The notes: generated by a model from the sequence alone, not told the origin. Shown: positions 12,562 to 21,439, numbered from the stretch's first letter. The stretch: 25,692 nt of DNA from Bog-793 sp050014835 (GCA_050014835.1 JBEKCO010000025.1:1-25692); one strand, 5' to 3'. Numbers and translations are program-made.

Positions 12562-13899
12562 ATGGGGAGCTTCGTTCCCCACACCGACGCGGACATCGCC
12601 GCGATGCTCGAGTTCCTCGGCCTGTCGGGCCTCGATGAGCTCTACGCCGCAGTCCCGGAGGCGATCCGTTGCGCAGGCCTCGCGCTTCCGGAGGCCCTCT
12701 CCGAGGCCGACCTCGTCGCCCGGCTCGAGGCGCTCGGGGCGCGCAACACCGGCGCCGGCGCGGTCTGCTTCGCCGGGGGCGGCGCCTACGACCACGAGGT
12801 CCCGGCGGTCGTGCGGGCCCTCGCCGGCCGTTCGGAGTTCGTCACCTCCTATACGCCGTACCAGCCGGAGGTGGCCCAGGGCGTGCTGCAGGCGCTGTTC
12901 GAGTACCAGACGATGGTGGCCCGCCTCGCCGGCCTCGAGATCGCCAACGCCTCGCTCTACGACGGTGCCGCGGCGCTCGTCGAGGCGACGAACCTCGCCG
13001 CCTCGACGACCGGGTCGCCGCTCGTCTACTGCTCGCAGGGGGTGAACCCGCGCTGGGTCGAGGTGCTGCGGACCTTCGCCCACGGCAGCGGTCACGAGGT
13101 CGAGGTCGTTCCCCTCGCCGCCGGCGTGACGGACTGGGACGGGCTTGCACCCGGGCGCGCCGGGGCGGTCGTCGTCGCCTATCCCAACTACCTCGGGATC
13201 CTCGAGGACCTCGCCGCGGCCCGGGCGGCCGCCGACGGGCTCGGCGCGCATCTCATCGTCTGCCAGGACCCGGTCGCCGCGGGGCTCCTGCGGAGCCCCG
13301 GCGAAGCCGGGGCCGACGTCGTCGTCGGTGAGGGCCAGGCGCTCGGCAACCCGCTCGGGTTCGGGGGGCCGTACCTCGGGCTCTTCTCCTGCCGGGCCGA
13401 GCACGTGCGGCGCCTGCCGGGCCGGCTCGTCGGCGAGACCGTCGACGTGGAGGGACGGCGGGCCTACGTGACGACGCTGCGCGCCCGGGAGCAGGACATC
13501 CGCCGGGAGAAGGCCTTCTCGAACGTCTGCACGAACGAGACGCTGATGGCTGTGACAGCGGCCGTCCAGCTCGGCTGGCTCGGGACCGCCGGCCTGCGGG
13601 AGGTCGCGCTGCGCTGCGCGCGCGGGACGCGCTACTGCCGGGAGGCCCTCTGCGCGATCCCGGGGGCGGAGCCGGTCTTCGACGCCCCGGTCCTGCGCGA
13701 GTTCGCGCTGCGCGCGCCGCTCGACGGCGAGGTGATCGTCGACCGCCTCCTCGCCGAGGGTTACCTCGGCGGGATCCCGGTGCGCGCGGGATTCGGCGGG
13801 ACCGCCGCCGAGGGCGCGCTGCTCGTCGCGGTGACGGAACGCCGCACGGCGGCCGAGATCGACGGCTTCGCCGCGGCGTTCGCCAGGGTGATCCGATGA
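12562..13899 (+). CDS. gcvPA: Glycine dehydrogenase (decarboxylating) subunit 1
   Basis: 445 residues, the usual size for the N-terminal half of split P protein. With GcvPB it decarboxylates glycine and loads the H protein. Typical stretches are FVPHTDADIAAMLEFLGL, GGGAYDHEVPAVVRALA, FVTSYTPYQPEVAQGVLQAL, EYQTMVARLAGLEIANASLY, and LGNPLGFGGPYLGLF with KAFSNVCTNETLMA near the C-terminal third. The ATG follows GGGAGG at close range. Its last four bases form the ATGA overlap with gcvPB, as expected for subunits made in equal amounts. Confidence 0.95.
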   Translation: MGSFVPHTDADIAAMLEFLGLSGLDELYAAVPEAIRCAGLALPEALSEADLVARLEALGARNTGAGAVCFAGGGAYDHEVPAVVRALAGRSEFVTSYTPYQPEVAQGVLQALFEYQTMVARLAGLEIANASLYDGAAALVEATNLAASTTGSPLVYCSQGVNPRWVEVLRTFAHGSGHEVEVVPLAAGVTDWDGLAPGRAGAVVVAYPNYLGILEDLAAARAAADGLGAHLIVCQDPVAAGLLRSPGEAGADVVVGEGQALGNPLGFGGPYLGLFSCRAEHVRRLPGRLVGETVDVEGRRAYVTTLRAREQDIRREKAFSNVCTNETLMAVTAAVQLGWLGTAGLREVALRCARGTRYCREALCAIPGAEPVFDAPVLREFALRAPLDGEVIVDRLLAEGYLGGIPVRAGFGGTAAEGALLVAVTERRTAAEIDGFAAAFARVIR

Positions 13900-15440
13900 C
13901 CGGGGATGGCATGACGCGGGCCCCCGGCGGGCGGGCGGCGTCGGCGCCGCTCCTCGGCCGGGCCGGCGAGCCGACGATCTTCGAGCTGTCGGCCCCGGGC
14001 CGCCGGGCCTGGTCGTTGCGCACGACCGGCCTGCCGGAGTGGTCGGCGGCCGAGCTCGTGCCGGCCGGGCATCTGCGCGCCGAGCCCGTCGCGCTCCCGG
14101 AGGTCGCTGAGCGCGACCTCGTCGGCCATTTCACCAGGCTGTCGCACCGCCAGTACAGCGTCGATCTCGGGGCGTACCCGCTCGGCTCGTGCACGATGAA
14201 GTACAACCCGAAGGTCTGTGACGAGGCCGCGTCGATCCCGGCCTTCCGCGGCGTCCACCCGGCGACACCCGCCCGGGGGGCGCAGGGATGGCTGCAGGTG
14301 CTCGTCGAGCTGGAGGAGGCGCTCTGCGCCATCACGGGCATGGCGGCGGCGACGCTGCAGCCGGCCGCCGGCGCGGCGGGGGAGCTGACGGGGCTGCTCC
14401 TCATGCGCGCCCACCACGAGCGCAACGGCGAGGTTCGCCGCCGGGTCGTCATCCCCGAGTCGGCCCACGGCACGAACCCGGCGTCGGTGTCGCTCGGCGG
14501 CTACGCCGTTGCGACGGTCGGCACCGACCCCCGCGGTCTCGTCGACCGCAAGGCCCTCGGCGCGGTCCTCGGACCCGACGTCGCCGGGATCATGCTCACG
14601 AACCCGAACACGTTGGGGCTTTTCGAGGAGGAGATCGTCGAGATCGCCGAGATGGTCCACGACGCAGGGGGCCTCCTCTACTACGACGGGGCCAACCTCA
14701 ACCCGATGCTCGGCGTGGTCCGGCCGGGGGACATGGGCTTCGACATCGTGCATCTCAACCTGCACAAGACGTTCGCCACGCCCCACGGCGGCGGCGGGCC
14801 GGGCGCGGGGCCCGTCGCGGTCGGCCCGGGTCTCGTCGAGCTGCTCCCCGGGCCCCGACCGGCACGCACCGACGACGGCTTCGGGTTCGTCGAGCCCGCG
14901 GCTTCGATCGGCCGGATCCACTCGTTCCACGGGAACGCGCTCGTGTTGCTGCGTGCCTGGTGCTACATCGCTCTCAACGGCGGCGAGGGGCTGCGACGCG
15001 TCGCCGAGACTTCGGTTCTGAACGCCAACTGGTTGCACGAGCGCCTGCGCGGCGCCTACGACTTCCCGTTCGACCGGCCGGTGATGCACGAGTGCGTCGT
15101 CTCGGCGGCGTCGCTGAAACGCGAGACTGGCGTGCGCGCCCTCGACGTGGCGAAGCGGCTTCTCGAACACGGCTTCCACGCCCCGACGGTGTACTTCCCG
15201 CTCGTCGTCGAGGAGGCGTTGATGATCGAGCCGACGGAGACCGAGAGCCCTGAGACCGTCGCCGCGCTCGCCGACGCACTCGTCGCGATCGCCGCCGAGG
15301 CCCGCGCCCACGCCGCGGCTGGCGAGGACCAACCGGCCCACGATGCGCCGCGCACCACGCCGGTCGGGCGGCTCGACGAGGCGCGCGCCGCCCGCCAGCT
15401 TGTCGCGACCTTCGACCAGCGCCCGGACCGGGAGGGCTGA
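13896..15440 (+). CDS. gcvPB: Glycine dehydrogenase (decarboxylating) subunit 2
   Basis: 514 residues. It is the PLP-binding half of split P protein; the cofactor lysine is Lys291 in HLNLHKTFATPHGGGGPG. Other family stretches: YPLGSCTMKYNPK, LQPAAGAAGELTGLLLMRAH, IPESAHGTNPASVSL, MLTNPNTLGLFE and YYDGANLNPMLG. The tail has about 30 extra Ala/Arg/Asp-rich residues with no motif. A second possible start (GMTRAP, ATG at 13911) lies five codons in, but the ATGA overlap favours 13896. It ends the plus-strand run and faces the SHOCT gene. Confidence 0.95.
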   Translation: MTGDGMTRAPGGRAASAPLLGRAGEPTIFELSAPGRRAWSLRTTGLPEWSAAELVPAGHLRAEPVALPEVAERDLVGHFTRLSHRQYSVDLGAYPLGSCTMKYNPKVCDEAASIPAFRGVHPATPARGAQGWLQVLVELEEALCAITGMAAATLQPAAGAAGELTGLLLMRAHHERNGEVRRRVVIPESAHGTNPASVSLGGYAVATVGTDPRGLVDRKALGAVLGPDVAGIMLTNPNTLGLFEEEIVEIAEMVHDAGGLLYYDGANLNPMLGVVRPGDMGFDIVHLNLHKTFATPHGGGGPGAGPVAVGPGLVELLPGPRPARTDDGFGFVEPAASIGRIHSFHGNALVLLRAWCYIALNGGEGLRRVAETSVLNANWLHERLRGAYDFPFDRPVMHECVVSAASLKRETGVRALDVAKRLLEHGFHAPTVYFPLVVEEALMIEPTETESPETVAALADALVAIAAEARAHAAAGEDQPAHDAPRTTPVGRLDEARAARQLVATFDQRPDREG

Positions 15441-15442
15441 CA

Positions 15443-15460
15443 GAGCCGTCGCGGCGGCTC
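15443..15460. terminator. Hairpin between convergent gcvPB and the SHOCT gene
   Basis: GAGCCG-TCGCGG-CGGCTC, a perfect six-base stem, lies two bases after the gcvPB stop and touches the stop codon of the minus-strand gene. It could stop transcription from both sides; no T-run is present. Confidence 0.45.
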
Positions 15461-15746
15461 AGGCGGGGGGCGGCACCTGTTCGCCGCGGAGCGCCGCGAG
15501 GCGGCGCCGGTACTCGTCGTCGTCGATCTCGCCGCTCGCCAGGCGCCGGGCGAGGACGAGCTGGGGGGAGTCGACGGGGCGTTCGGCCGGCTCCCCGGGT
15601 GCCGGGCGGAGACGCCCGCGGAAGATGACGACGAAGGCGATGACGAGGAAGGCGATGACGATCGCCGCGACGAGCACGATGAACAACAGGGCGAAAAGGT
15701 GCACCCGCGTGGCGTTGGTGGCGAGCACCGCCGGGAACGACGTCAC
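15459..15746 (-). CDS. Small membrane protein with C-terminal SHOCT domain
   Basis: 95 residues. One membrane helix (about 17-43, LFALLFIVLVAAIVIAFLVI) is followed by a Pro-rich linker and a SHOCT motif (LARRLASGEIDDDEYRRRLA), a short C-terminal helical module found in many small membrane proteins and thought to mediate self-association or binding. GTG start with AAGGAGG eight to nine bases upstream. TATAGT (15779-15774, minus) could be a -10 about 27 bases before the start. It lies 70 bases after the esterase gene and could be the last gene of that operon or separate. Function unknown. Confidence 0.85.
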   Translation of the reverse strand: MTSFPAVLATNATRVHLFALLFIVLVAAIVIAFLVIAFVVIFRGRLRPAPGEPAERPVDSPQLVLARRLASGEIDDDEYRRRLAALRGEQVPPPA

Positions 15747-15773
15747 CGATGCGCCCTCCTTGGACTCGGCCCG

Positions 15774-15779
15774 ACTATA
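15774..15779 (-). promoter_or_regulatory. Candidate -10 box for the SHOCT gene
   Basis: On the minus strand TATAGT lies 27 bases upstream of the GTG at 15746, which has its own strong Shine-Dalgarno. No good -35 is seen at 16-18 bases. Confidence 0.35.
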
Positions 15780-15816
15780 TGGCCCGTGTCGCGACGAACC
15801 CGGAACCGGGGCGCGC

Positions 15817-16842
15817 TCAGCCCGCCGCGGCCAGCTTGCCGGCGAGATAGGAGACGGCGAGCGGGTAGCGCTCGGCGTTGCGGTAGTGGGTCCCCTCGTA
15901 CAGCTCGAAGGCGAGGTCGCTGACGCCCACCCGCCGCAGCTCCGTGGCGAGGGCCTCGGCGCCGAGGTCGAGGAAGTACTCGTCGTGCCGGCCGGCGTCG
16001 ATCCACACGCCTTGCAGGGATCGGAGCGCCTCGGCGTGGCCGGCGGCCATGCGCACCGGGTCCCAGGCGAGCCAGCGGGCCCAGACTTCGGGCCGTAGCG
16101 CCCCGGAGGCCGGATCGAACGGGAGCGTGACCGAGCCGTCGGGCTCGGCCGAGTAGCACGCCGCGAGCGCCCAGACCATCACGAGGCAGAAGTCGTCGGG
16201 CCGCGACATCGCCGCCCGGGCCGCCAAGTCGGCGAAGAAGCGCTCGTAGGAGCCGTCGTAGTGGTCGCGCAGTGCCCGGTGGGCGCGGGCGAGGTCCGGC
16301 AGGAGCGAGAGCTCGAACAGGCAGTCCCCGGCGAGCGAGGCGCACGCCGAGAACAGGTCGGGGCGCAGCATCGCCGTGACGAGGGCGCCGTAACCGCCGC
16401 TCGAGCGCCCGACGAGGGCGCGGTGGGCGGCGTCGGGGATCGTGCGGTACTCGGCGTCGACGAAGCCGACGACGTCCTCGCACAAGTAGGTGTGGTAGCG
16501 GCCGGTCCCGGCCGAGTCGAGGAACTGGCTGCCGCCGAGCCGGGTCCAGGCGTCGACGTAGGCGACGAGGCACGGGGCCGCGCCCCCGGCGAAGACGCCG
16601 TCGATGAGCTCGGGCGTCGTCGGCTCGAGCATGGCGTGGTGCCCCCAGCGGGTGACGAAGCCGCCGAATCCCTGGAGCACGTAGACGACGGGAAGGCGCC
16701 GGGCCGAGCCGTCGTAGCCGGGGGGCAGGTAGACCCAGACGGGGCGGTCCGCCGGGTCGCCGAGGGGGTTGTCCCGCAGGGCGGCGGACACGAGCTCGCG
16801 CTCCTCAAGACGTCCGGCGAGCTCCATCGTCCACGGTCGCAT
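15817..16842 (-). CDS. Esterase-family alpha/beta hydrolase (PF00756-like)
   Basis: 341 residues from the ATG at 16842. The open frame reaches 16941, but that part overlaps the transporter gene; the ATG at 16842 has GAGG seven bases upstream and lies eight bases after the transporter stop. Motifs: YLPPGYDG and LPVVYVLQGFGG (oxyanion region), nucleophile GRSSGGYGAL (Ser147), a likely acid in IDAGRHDEYFLD and His in YEGTHYRN. This resembles enterochelin/S-formylglutathione esterases and, more distantly, mycolyltransferases. No signal peptide, so it should act in the cytoplasm. The tight spacing to the MMPL gene suggests a linked role, perhaps on an acyl cargo; substrate unknown. Confidence 0.85.
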   Translation of the reverse strand: MRPWTMELAGRLEERELVSAALRDNPLGDPADRPVWVYLPPGYDGSARRLPVVYVLQGFGGFVTRWGHHAMLEPTTPELIDGVFAGGAAPCLVAYVDAWTRLGGSQFLDSAGTGRYHTYLCEDVVGFVDAEYRTIPDAAHRALVGRSSGGYGALVTAMLRPDLFSACASLAGDCLFELSLLPDLARAHRALRDHYDGSYERFFADLAARAAMSRPDDFCLVMVWALAACYSAEPDGSVTLPFDPASGALRPEVWARWLAWDPVRMAAGHAEALRSLQGVWIDAGRHDEYFLDLGAEALATELRRVGVSDLAFELYEGTHYRNAERYPLAVSYLAGKLAAAG

Positions 16843-16850
16843 CAGCGGCC

Positions 16851-19181
16851 TCAGGTCCGCCCGAGCGGCGCGGCCTCGTGGCCGGAGAAGGCGGGGTGCG
16901 TGTCGTGCCGGCGTCCGAGGCGCGAGGGCCACCAGTTCCATCTCCCGAGCAGCGCAACGGTCGCCGGGACGAGCAGGACGCGCACGACGAAGGTGTCCAA
17001 GAGGATGCCGATCGCCAGCCCGAAGCCGATCGCCTCGACCTGGCTCCCGCCCGGCCCGCTGTTGCCGACAATGGCGAGCACGGCGAAGCTCCCGGCCAGC
17101 ACGAGCCCGGCCGAGGTGATCGTCGGTCCGGTCCGCCCGACGGCGTTGGTGACGGCGTCGCGGATCGGGTGCCGGCGGGCCTCCTCACGGATCCTCGTCA
17201 TGACGAGGATGTTGTAATCCTCGCCGAGGGCTAACAAGAAGATGAACATGAGGAACGGGAGCACGAAGGTGATCCCGGAATCGCCGGCGATGTCGATGAA
17301 GACGAGCACCGAGACCCCGAGGGCGGCGAGGTAGGACAGCCCGACGCTCACGATGAGGTAGAGGGGCGCGACGAAGCTGCGCAGCACGAGGGCGAGAAGG
17401 ATCGCGATGGCGAGGATCGCGATCGGGATGATGTGGATGAGGTCGTTATTCGACGTGTTCGCCACGTCGTAGAGGGCGGGCGCGTCGCCGGCGATGCCTA
17501 CTTTCTCGGCGTGGGCCGTCGTCGCGGCCGCGGCCACGATCCGGCGCAGGTGCGGCACCGAATTGATCGCCGCGTTCGAGTCGGGGTTGCCGGCCCGCAG
17601 GCTCGTCTCGTACATGATCGTCTTGCCGTCGGCCGAGACGAACGCTTCCGTCGCGTGGTAGATCTCGTAGGCGGCGAGCGGGACGAGTGTCTGGTACCTC
17701 GCCGGTTCTGTCGCCGGGAGCAGCGCCGGGTTGCCGAGCAGCGCGTGCAGCTTCGTGTAGTCGATGGGCGTGATCGCGTATCCCGTGGGATTGAGCGGCC
17801 CGTCGAGGGTGGTGAAGGCCCCTGAACGGGCAAGCGCCTGTTCGCCGACCTCGACCTGGGTTGCGAGCGACGGGTTCCAGACCGGCGCGGCGAACCGCAT
17901 GACGATGTCGGTCGGGTTGGTCGCCGCCTGGGGGAAGTTCTTGACGAGCGCCGCGTTGCCGGCCGCGGCGTCGGATCCGGCCGGGGCGCTCGTCGCGCCG
18001 CCGAAGCCCCCCGAGCGGTAGGAGAGCGCCGCCGAGGCGAGGCAGGCGAAGATCACGAACCCGAGGGTGAGGGTCATGCCCGGGCGGCGGAGCAGCCGCC
18101 GGGCGATGCCAGTCCACCAGCCCTCGGTCTCGCTCCCCGGGGCGATCGACGCGGGCCAGAAGGCGGCACGCCCGAGGATGGCGAGCAGCGCCGGCAGCAG
18201 GGTGAGCCCGGTGAGGAGCATCACGCCGATCCCGACGGCGAGCGGCACACCGAGGTCCTTGTAGATGCCGAACGAGGCGAGCAGCAGGCTGAGGAGGGCG
18301 AAGACGACCGTCCCGCCGGAGGCGGTGATCGACTCGCCGATGCGCGTCAGTGCGTAGGCGACGGCGTCGTCCGGGGTCCTGCCGCCACGCAGCTCCTCGC
18401 GGACGCGGAACACGAGGAACAGGCCGTAGTCGGTCCCGGCGCCGAGCATCAGCACGATGAGCAAGAGCTCGGTGAACACGGAGATCTGCAGCCCGTGCGC
18501 GCCGAGGCCGCCGATGAAGCGGTTGGCGACGACGAGCGCGAGCGCCGAGGGGATGAGCGTGACGAACGGGGCGAGCACGGAGCGGAAGACGATGAACAGC
18601 AGCACGATGATGAAAAGGACCGAGAAGTCCTGGACCCGGTTGCCCGTCATCGCCGAGTTTTCCTGATTGGCGACGTTCGTCGCGACGGCCCCGGCGACGT
18701 TCATCACGAGCCCGGCCGGGGGATGCACCGCCTGGAAGCTCGCCTGGAGATCGTCGACCAGGGTCTTCTCGGCGGCGATGTCGCTGACGTTCACATGGGC
18801 GGTGACGAGCAGTTCTGCGGCGTGCCGGTTCGGGGAGGTGCCGATGAACCGCACCTCGCGGACGTGTGGCACCTTCCTCGCGGCGGCGACCTCCCGGGCG
18901 ATGGCGTTCGTGTCGATGGTGCCGAGGGGAGCGTCGCGTCGCGTCGCGACGACGACGACCATGCTGTTCGTCGTCGTGTTGCCGAGGAGAGGCGTCGCGA
19001 GGTCGAGCGCCTGGATGGTCGGCGAACTCGACGGCAGGAAGTGGCTGTTGTCGTTGTTGATCTCGCTGCCGAGCGTCGGCAGCGTGAGGGTCGCGACGAC
19101 AACGACGACGACCCAGCCGAAAAGGACGAGCCAGCGGAAGCGGACGATGGCGCGGCCGAGCGCACCGAAGAAACGATCCAT
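16851..19181 (-). CDS. MMPL-family RND transporter
   Basis: 776 residues. The family exports lipids or amphiphilic compounds using the proton gradient. Layout fits two repeats of one helix, a large outer loop (about 40-185 and 400-580) and five helices. Both proton-relay motifs are present: GTDYGLF (Asp251-Tyr252, helix 4) and GEDYNIL (Asp655-Tyr656, helix 10). Also RVREE and RIREE follow each, as in MmpL proteins. The C-terminus is a short basic tail (SRLGRRHDTHP) without the long cytoplasmic domain of MmpL3. AGGA lies nine bases before the ATG. It follows the MFS gene after 27 bases and precedes the esterase by eight. Cargo unknown. Confidence 0.93.
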   Translation of the reverse strand: MDRFFGALGRAIVRFRWLVLFGWVVVVVVATLTLPTLGSEINNDNSHFLPSSSPTIQALDLATPLLGNTTTNSMVVVVATRRDAPLGTIDTNAIAREVAAARKVPHVREVRFIGTSPNRHAAELLVTAHVNVSDIAAEKTLVDDLQASFQAVHPPAGLVMNVAGAVATNVANQENSAMTGNRVQDFSVLFIIVLLFIVFRSVLAPFVTLIPSALALVVANRFIGGLGAHGLQISVFTELLLIVLMLGAGTDYGLFLVFRVREELRGGRTPDDAVAYALTRIGESITASGGTVVFALLSLLLASFGIYKDLGVPLAVGIGVMLLTGLTLLPALLAILGRAAFWPASIAPGSETEGWWTGIARRLLRRPGMTLTLGFVIFACLASAALSYRSGGFGGATSAPAGSDAAAGNAALVKNFPQAATNPTDIVMRFAAPVWNPSLATQVEVGEQALARSGAFTTLDGPLNPTGYAITPIDYTKLHALLGNPALLPATEPARYQTLVPLAAYEIYHATEAFVSADGKTIMYETSLRAGNPDSNAAINSVPHLRRIVAAAATTAHAEKVGIAGDAPALYDVANTSNNDLIHIIPIAILAIAILLALVLRSFVAPLYLIVSVGLSYLAALGVSVLVFIDIAGDSGITFVLPFLMFIFLLALGEDYNILVMTRIREEARRHPIRDAVTNAVGRTGPTITSAGLVLAGSFAVLAIVGNSGPGGSQVEAIGFGLAIGILLDTFVVRVLLVPATVALLGRWNWWPSRLGRRHDTHPAFSGHEAAPLGRT

Positions 19182-19208
19182 ACGGGAAATCCTGCCAGCC
19201 CGGAGGCG

Positions 19209-20762
19209 TCAGTGTGGCGAGGATGCCCCGTGGGTTGAGTGGCGCAGCGTGAGCTCCGGCAGGAACCAGCTGAGGGCGAAGCCGATCGCGGCGATCGGCA
19301 CGGCGACGAGGAAGACGACGTCGAGCGAGTGCGCGTAAGCAGCGCCGAAGGCGTGGCGGACCGGGGGCGACAGCGCCCTGAGGAGCTGTGGCGTGAGATC
19401 GGCGAGATGCAGTCCTGCCGGGAGCTTCACGTTCCCGAGGGACGACCGGAGGTTGGCCCCGATGATGTTGGCGAGGATCGCGCCGAATATCGCCGTGCCG
19501 AACGCCGCGCCGATCGTCCGGAAAAACGTCACTCCGGACGTCGCGACGCCGAGCTCGCCGTGGGGGACGGCGTTCTGCGCCGCGAGCACGAGCACCTGGA
19601 TGACGCAGCCGAGCCCGGCGCCGAGGACGACCATGTCCGCCGACATGACGAGCGTGCTCGTGCTGGCGTGGAGGAACGACAGCATGAACAGCCCGGTGAC
19701 GGTGAGAGCGGAGCCGATGATCGGGAACCGGCGGTAGTGGCCGGTGCGCGTGATGACCTGGCCCGAGCCGACGGACGTGACGATGAGGCCGGCCATGAGG
19801 GGAAGCAGCGATAGCCCGGATGCCGTCGGTGTCGCGCCGCGCACGTACTGGAGGAACAGCGGCAGGAACACGGTTGCGCCGAACATGGCGAAACCGACGA
19901 TGAAGGACATCGCCGAGACGACGGCGAACGTGCGGTTCGCGAAGAGATGAAGGGGGAGCACTGGTTCGACGGCGCGCCGGTCGACGACCGCCCAGATGAT
20001 CGTGAGGACCACACCGAGGACTGCCAGGATGAGGATGGGGTCGGATCCCCAGGGGTAGGTGGTCCCGCCGAGGCTCGTGAACATGACGAAGCTTGTCGCG
20101 GCGAGCGCGATGAGCAGGGTGCCGGCGTAGTCGATGACGTGGCGGATGCGGGTGAGCATCCCGGGGACGGTCACGGCGATGACCACGAGCGCGACGGCGC
20201 CGATCGGCACGTTGACGTAGAAGATCCAGCGCCAGGAGAGGTCGTCGACGAAAACGCCACCGAGCAACGGGCCGATGATGCTCGCCGCGCCGAAGACGGC
20301 CCCGAACAGCCCTTGGTAGCGGCCCCGCTCGCGGGGCGGTACGACGTCACCGATGATTGCCTGGGTGCCGACGAACAAGCCGCCCCCGCCGAGCCCCTGG
20401 ATCGCCCGGAACGCGATGAGCTCGCTCATCGTCTGGCTGAGCCCCGACAGGATGGACCCGACCAGGAAGATGATGATCGCGGCCTGGAAGAACCCCTTAC
20501 GTCCGTACTGGTCGCCGAGCTTGCCCCACAACGGCGTCGAGGCGGTCGACGAGAGCAGGTATGCCGTCACGACCCACGAAAGGTGGGTCTCGTCGTGCAG
20601 GTCGGCGACGATCGTTGGCAGGGCGGTGGAGACGATCGTCTGGTCGAGCGCCGCGAGGAGGAGTCCGAGCAGCAGTGCGCTAATGATCAGACGGCGTCGC
20701 TCCGGTGTGAACGTGAGCACCGGACGGGGGGTGGTCTCGGTCGCGAGGAGGGTGTCAGTCAC
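19209..20762 (-). CDS. MFS drug-efflux transporter, EmrB/QacA (DHA2, 14-TM) type
   Basis: 517 residues from the GTG at 20762; the frame extends further to 20909, but the added 49 residues are Arg/Pro/Ser-rich and cross the apparent promoter. Signature stretches: LAALDQTIVSTALPTIVADL (helix 1 with the family's Asp), motif A as GKLGDQYGRKGFF, GLGGGGLFVGTQAIIGDVVP, ERGRYQGLFGAVFGAASIIG with LGGVF (motif C), and DLSWRWIFYVNVPIGA. Hydrophobicity fits 14 helices. No clear Shine-Dalgarno precedes the GTG, so the start is less certain than the identity. It leads a minus-strand run with the MMPL and esterase genes. Substrate unknown; toxic-compound export is the family norm. Confidence 0.92.
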   Translation of the reverse strand: MTDTLLATETTPRPVLTFTPERRRLIISALLLGLLLAALDQTIVSTALPTIVADLHDETHLSWVVTAYLLSSTASTPLWGKLGDQYGRKGFFQAAIIIFLVGSILSGLSQTMSELIAFRAIQGLGGGGLFVGTQAIIGDVVPPRERGRYQGLFGAVFGAASIIGPLLGGVFVDDLSWRWIFYVNVPIGAVALVVIAVTVPGMLTRIRHVIDYAGTLLIALAATSFVMFTSLGGTTYPWGSDPILILAVLGVVLTIIWAVVDRRAVEPVLPLHLFANRTFAVVSAMSFIVGFAMFGATVFLPLFLQYVRGATPTASGLSLLPLMAGLIVTSVGSGQVITRTGHYRRFPIIGSALTVTGLFMLSFLHASTSTLVMSADMVVLGAGLGCVIQVLVLAAQNAVPHGELGVATSGVTFFRTIGAAFGTAIFGAILANIIGANLRSSLGNVKLPAGLHLADLTPQLLRALSPPVRHAFGAAYAHSLDVVFLVAVPIAAIGFALSWFLPELTLRHSTHGASSPH

Positions 20763-20801
20763 AGGTGTCGGTTGCTTTCGGCTCGGGCGGCGTCGGTGCG
20801 A

Positions 20802-20832
20802 GTGGCGCGACGGGCAGTTGCGTGGCGCGACG
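20802..20832. repeat. Eleven-base direct repeat in the MFS leader
   Basis: GTGGCGCGACG occurs exactly at 20802-20812 and 20822-20832, a period of 20 bases or two helix turns. It lies 40-70 bases upstream of the MFS start. Two sites on one face of the helix would suit cooperative regulator binding. Confidence 0.45.
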
Positions 20833-20850
20833 CGCGCGCTGGTTTCTTCG

Positions 20851-20878
20851 AGATTACCGGGATGACCCGGGCGGTCAG
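20851..20878 (-). promoter_or_regulatory. Promoter with built-in operator for the MFS-MMPL-esterase run
   Basis: On the minus strand CTGACC (20878-20873) and TAATCT (20856-20851) are 16 bases apart. A 15-base dyad, TGACC-CGGGC-GGTCA (20863-20877), covers the -35 and part of the spacer, where a repressor would block polymerase. No regulator gene lies adjacent. Confidence 0.5.
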
Positions 20879-20998
20879 CGCGCCAGGTGGGCGCGAATGG
20901 GCGTTTCACCAGGATTGCTTGTGGCCCCGGGAAGGGATGGGTCGGCGGGCTACCCTGCGGGGAGGCACACCCCGAGAAGGACGTCAGGAGGCACGATC

Positions 20999-21343
20999 AT
21001 GCGCGTCCGCGAGATCCTCGATGAACTGCGCGAGCCGGGGCGGGAGTTGCGGCGGCTGATCCCCGACGTGTACTCGAGTTTCGGCGCGCTCGACCGCGTG
21101 GCCGTCGCGGACGGTGCCCTCAGTGCGAAGCACAAGGAGCTGATCGCGCTGGCGATCGCGGCGACACGCGAGTGCGATGCCTGCGTTGCCGCGCACGCCC
21201 GCGGCGCGTCGCTCGCCGGGGCGAGCGAGCAGGAGGTCGCCGAGGCGATGGGCGTCGTGATCCTGATGAACGGCGGGCCCGGGACGGTGTGGGGACCGCG
21301 GGCGCTCGAGGCGTTCCAGGAGTTCGCCACCCCGAAGGCCTGA
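20999..21343 (+). CDS. AhpD-like carboxymuconolactone-decarboxylase-family protein
   Basis: 114 residues from the ATG at 20999, which has AGGAGG seven bases upstream; a longer frame from 20765 crosses the divergent promoter and was rejected. The core is KHKELIALAIAATRECDACV followed by AAHARGASLAGASEQEVAEA. The ECDACVAAH run matches the AhpD redox motif ExxCxxCxxxH in spirit (Cys-x-x-Cys then His), suggesting thiol-disulfide or peroxide-linked chemistry. TACCCT (20951-20956) is a possible -10. It is divergent from the drug-efflux genes, so shared control is possible. Exact reaction unknown. Confidence 0.88.
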   Translation: MRVREILDELREPGRELRRLIPDVYSSFGALDRVAVADGALSAKHKELIALAIAATRECDACVAAHARGASLAGASEQEVAEAMGVVILMNGGPGTVWGPRALEAFQEFATPKA

Positions 21344-21359
21344 TCGGCACGCGATTTTC

Positions 21360-21372
21360 CGGGCGCCGCCCG
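21360..21372 (+). terminator. GC-rich hairpin after the AhpD-like gene
   Basis: CGGGCG-C-CGCCCG lies 17 bases after the stop codon. In RNA only the outer four pairs can form around a five-base loop, and no T-run follows, so it is a weak terminator candidate. Confidence 0.25.
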
Positions 21373-21439
21373 ATATCCCCAGCCTGCGGGCGACCGGCCG
21401 GTGGCACTTCGCCGCGGCGTTGGCGCCGTAAGCTCAGGT

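Noticed and set aside
13253..15341. Long minus-strand frames (406 and 526 residues) opposite gcvPA and gcvPB
   Set aside because: Antisense shadows of unmistakable glycine decarboxylase subunits; low-complexity Arg/Ser/Pro content.
19947..21059. A 370-residue plus-strand frame across the MFS start and the AhpD-like gene
   Set aside because: Charged antisense-type composition; it overlaps the MFS gene, the intergenic promoters and the AhpD-like start.
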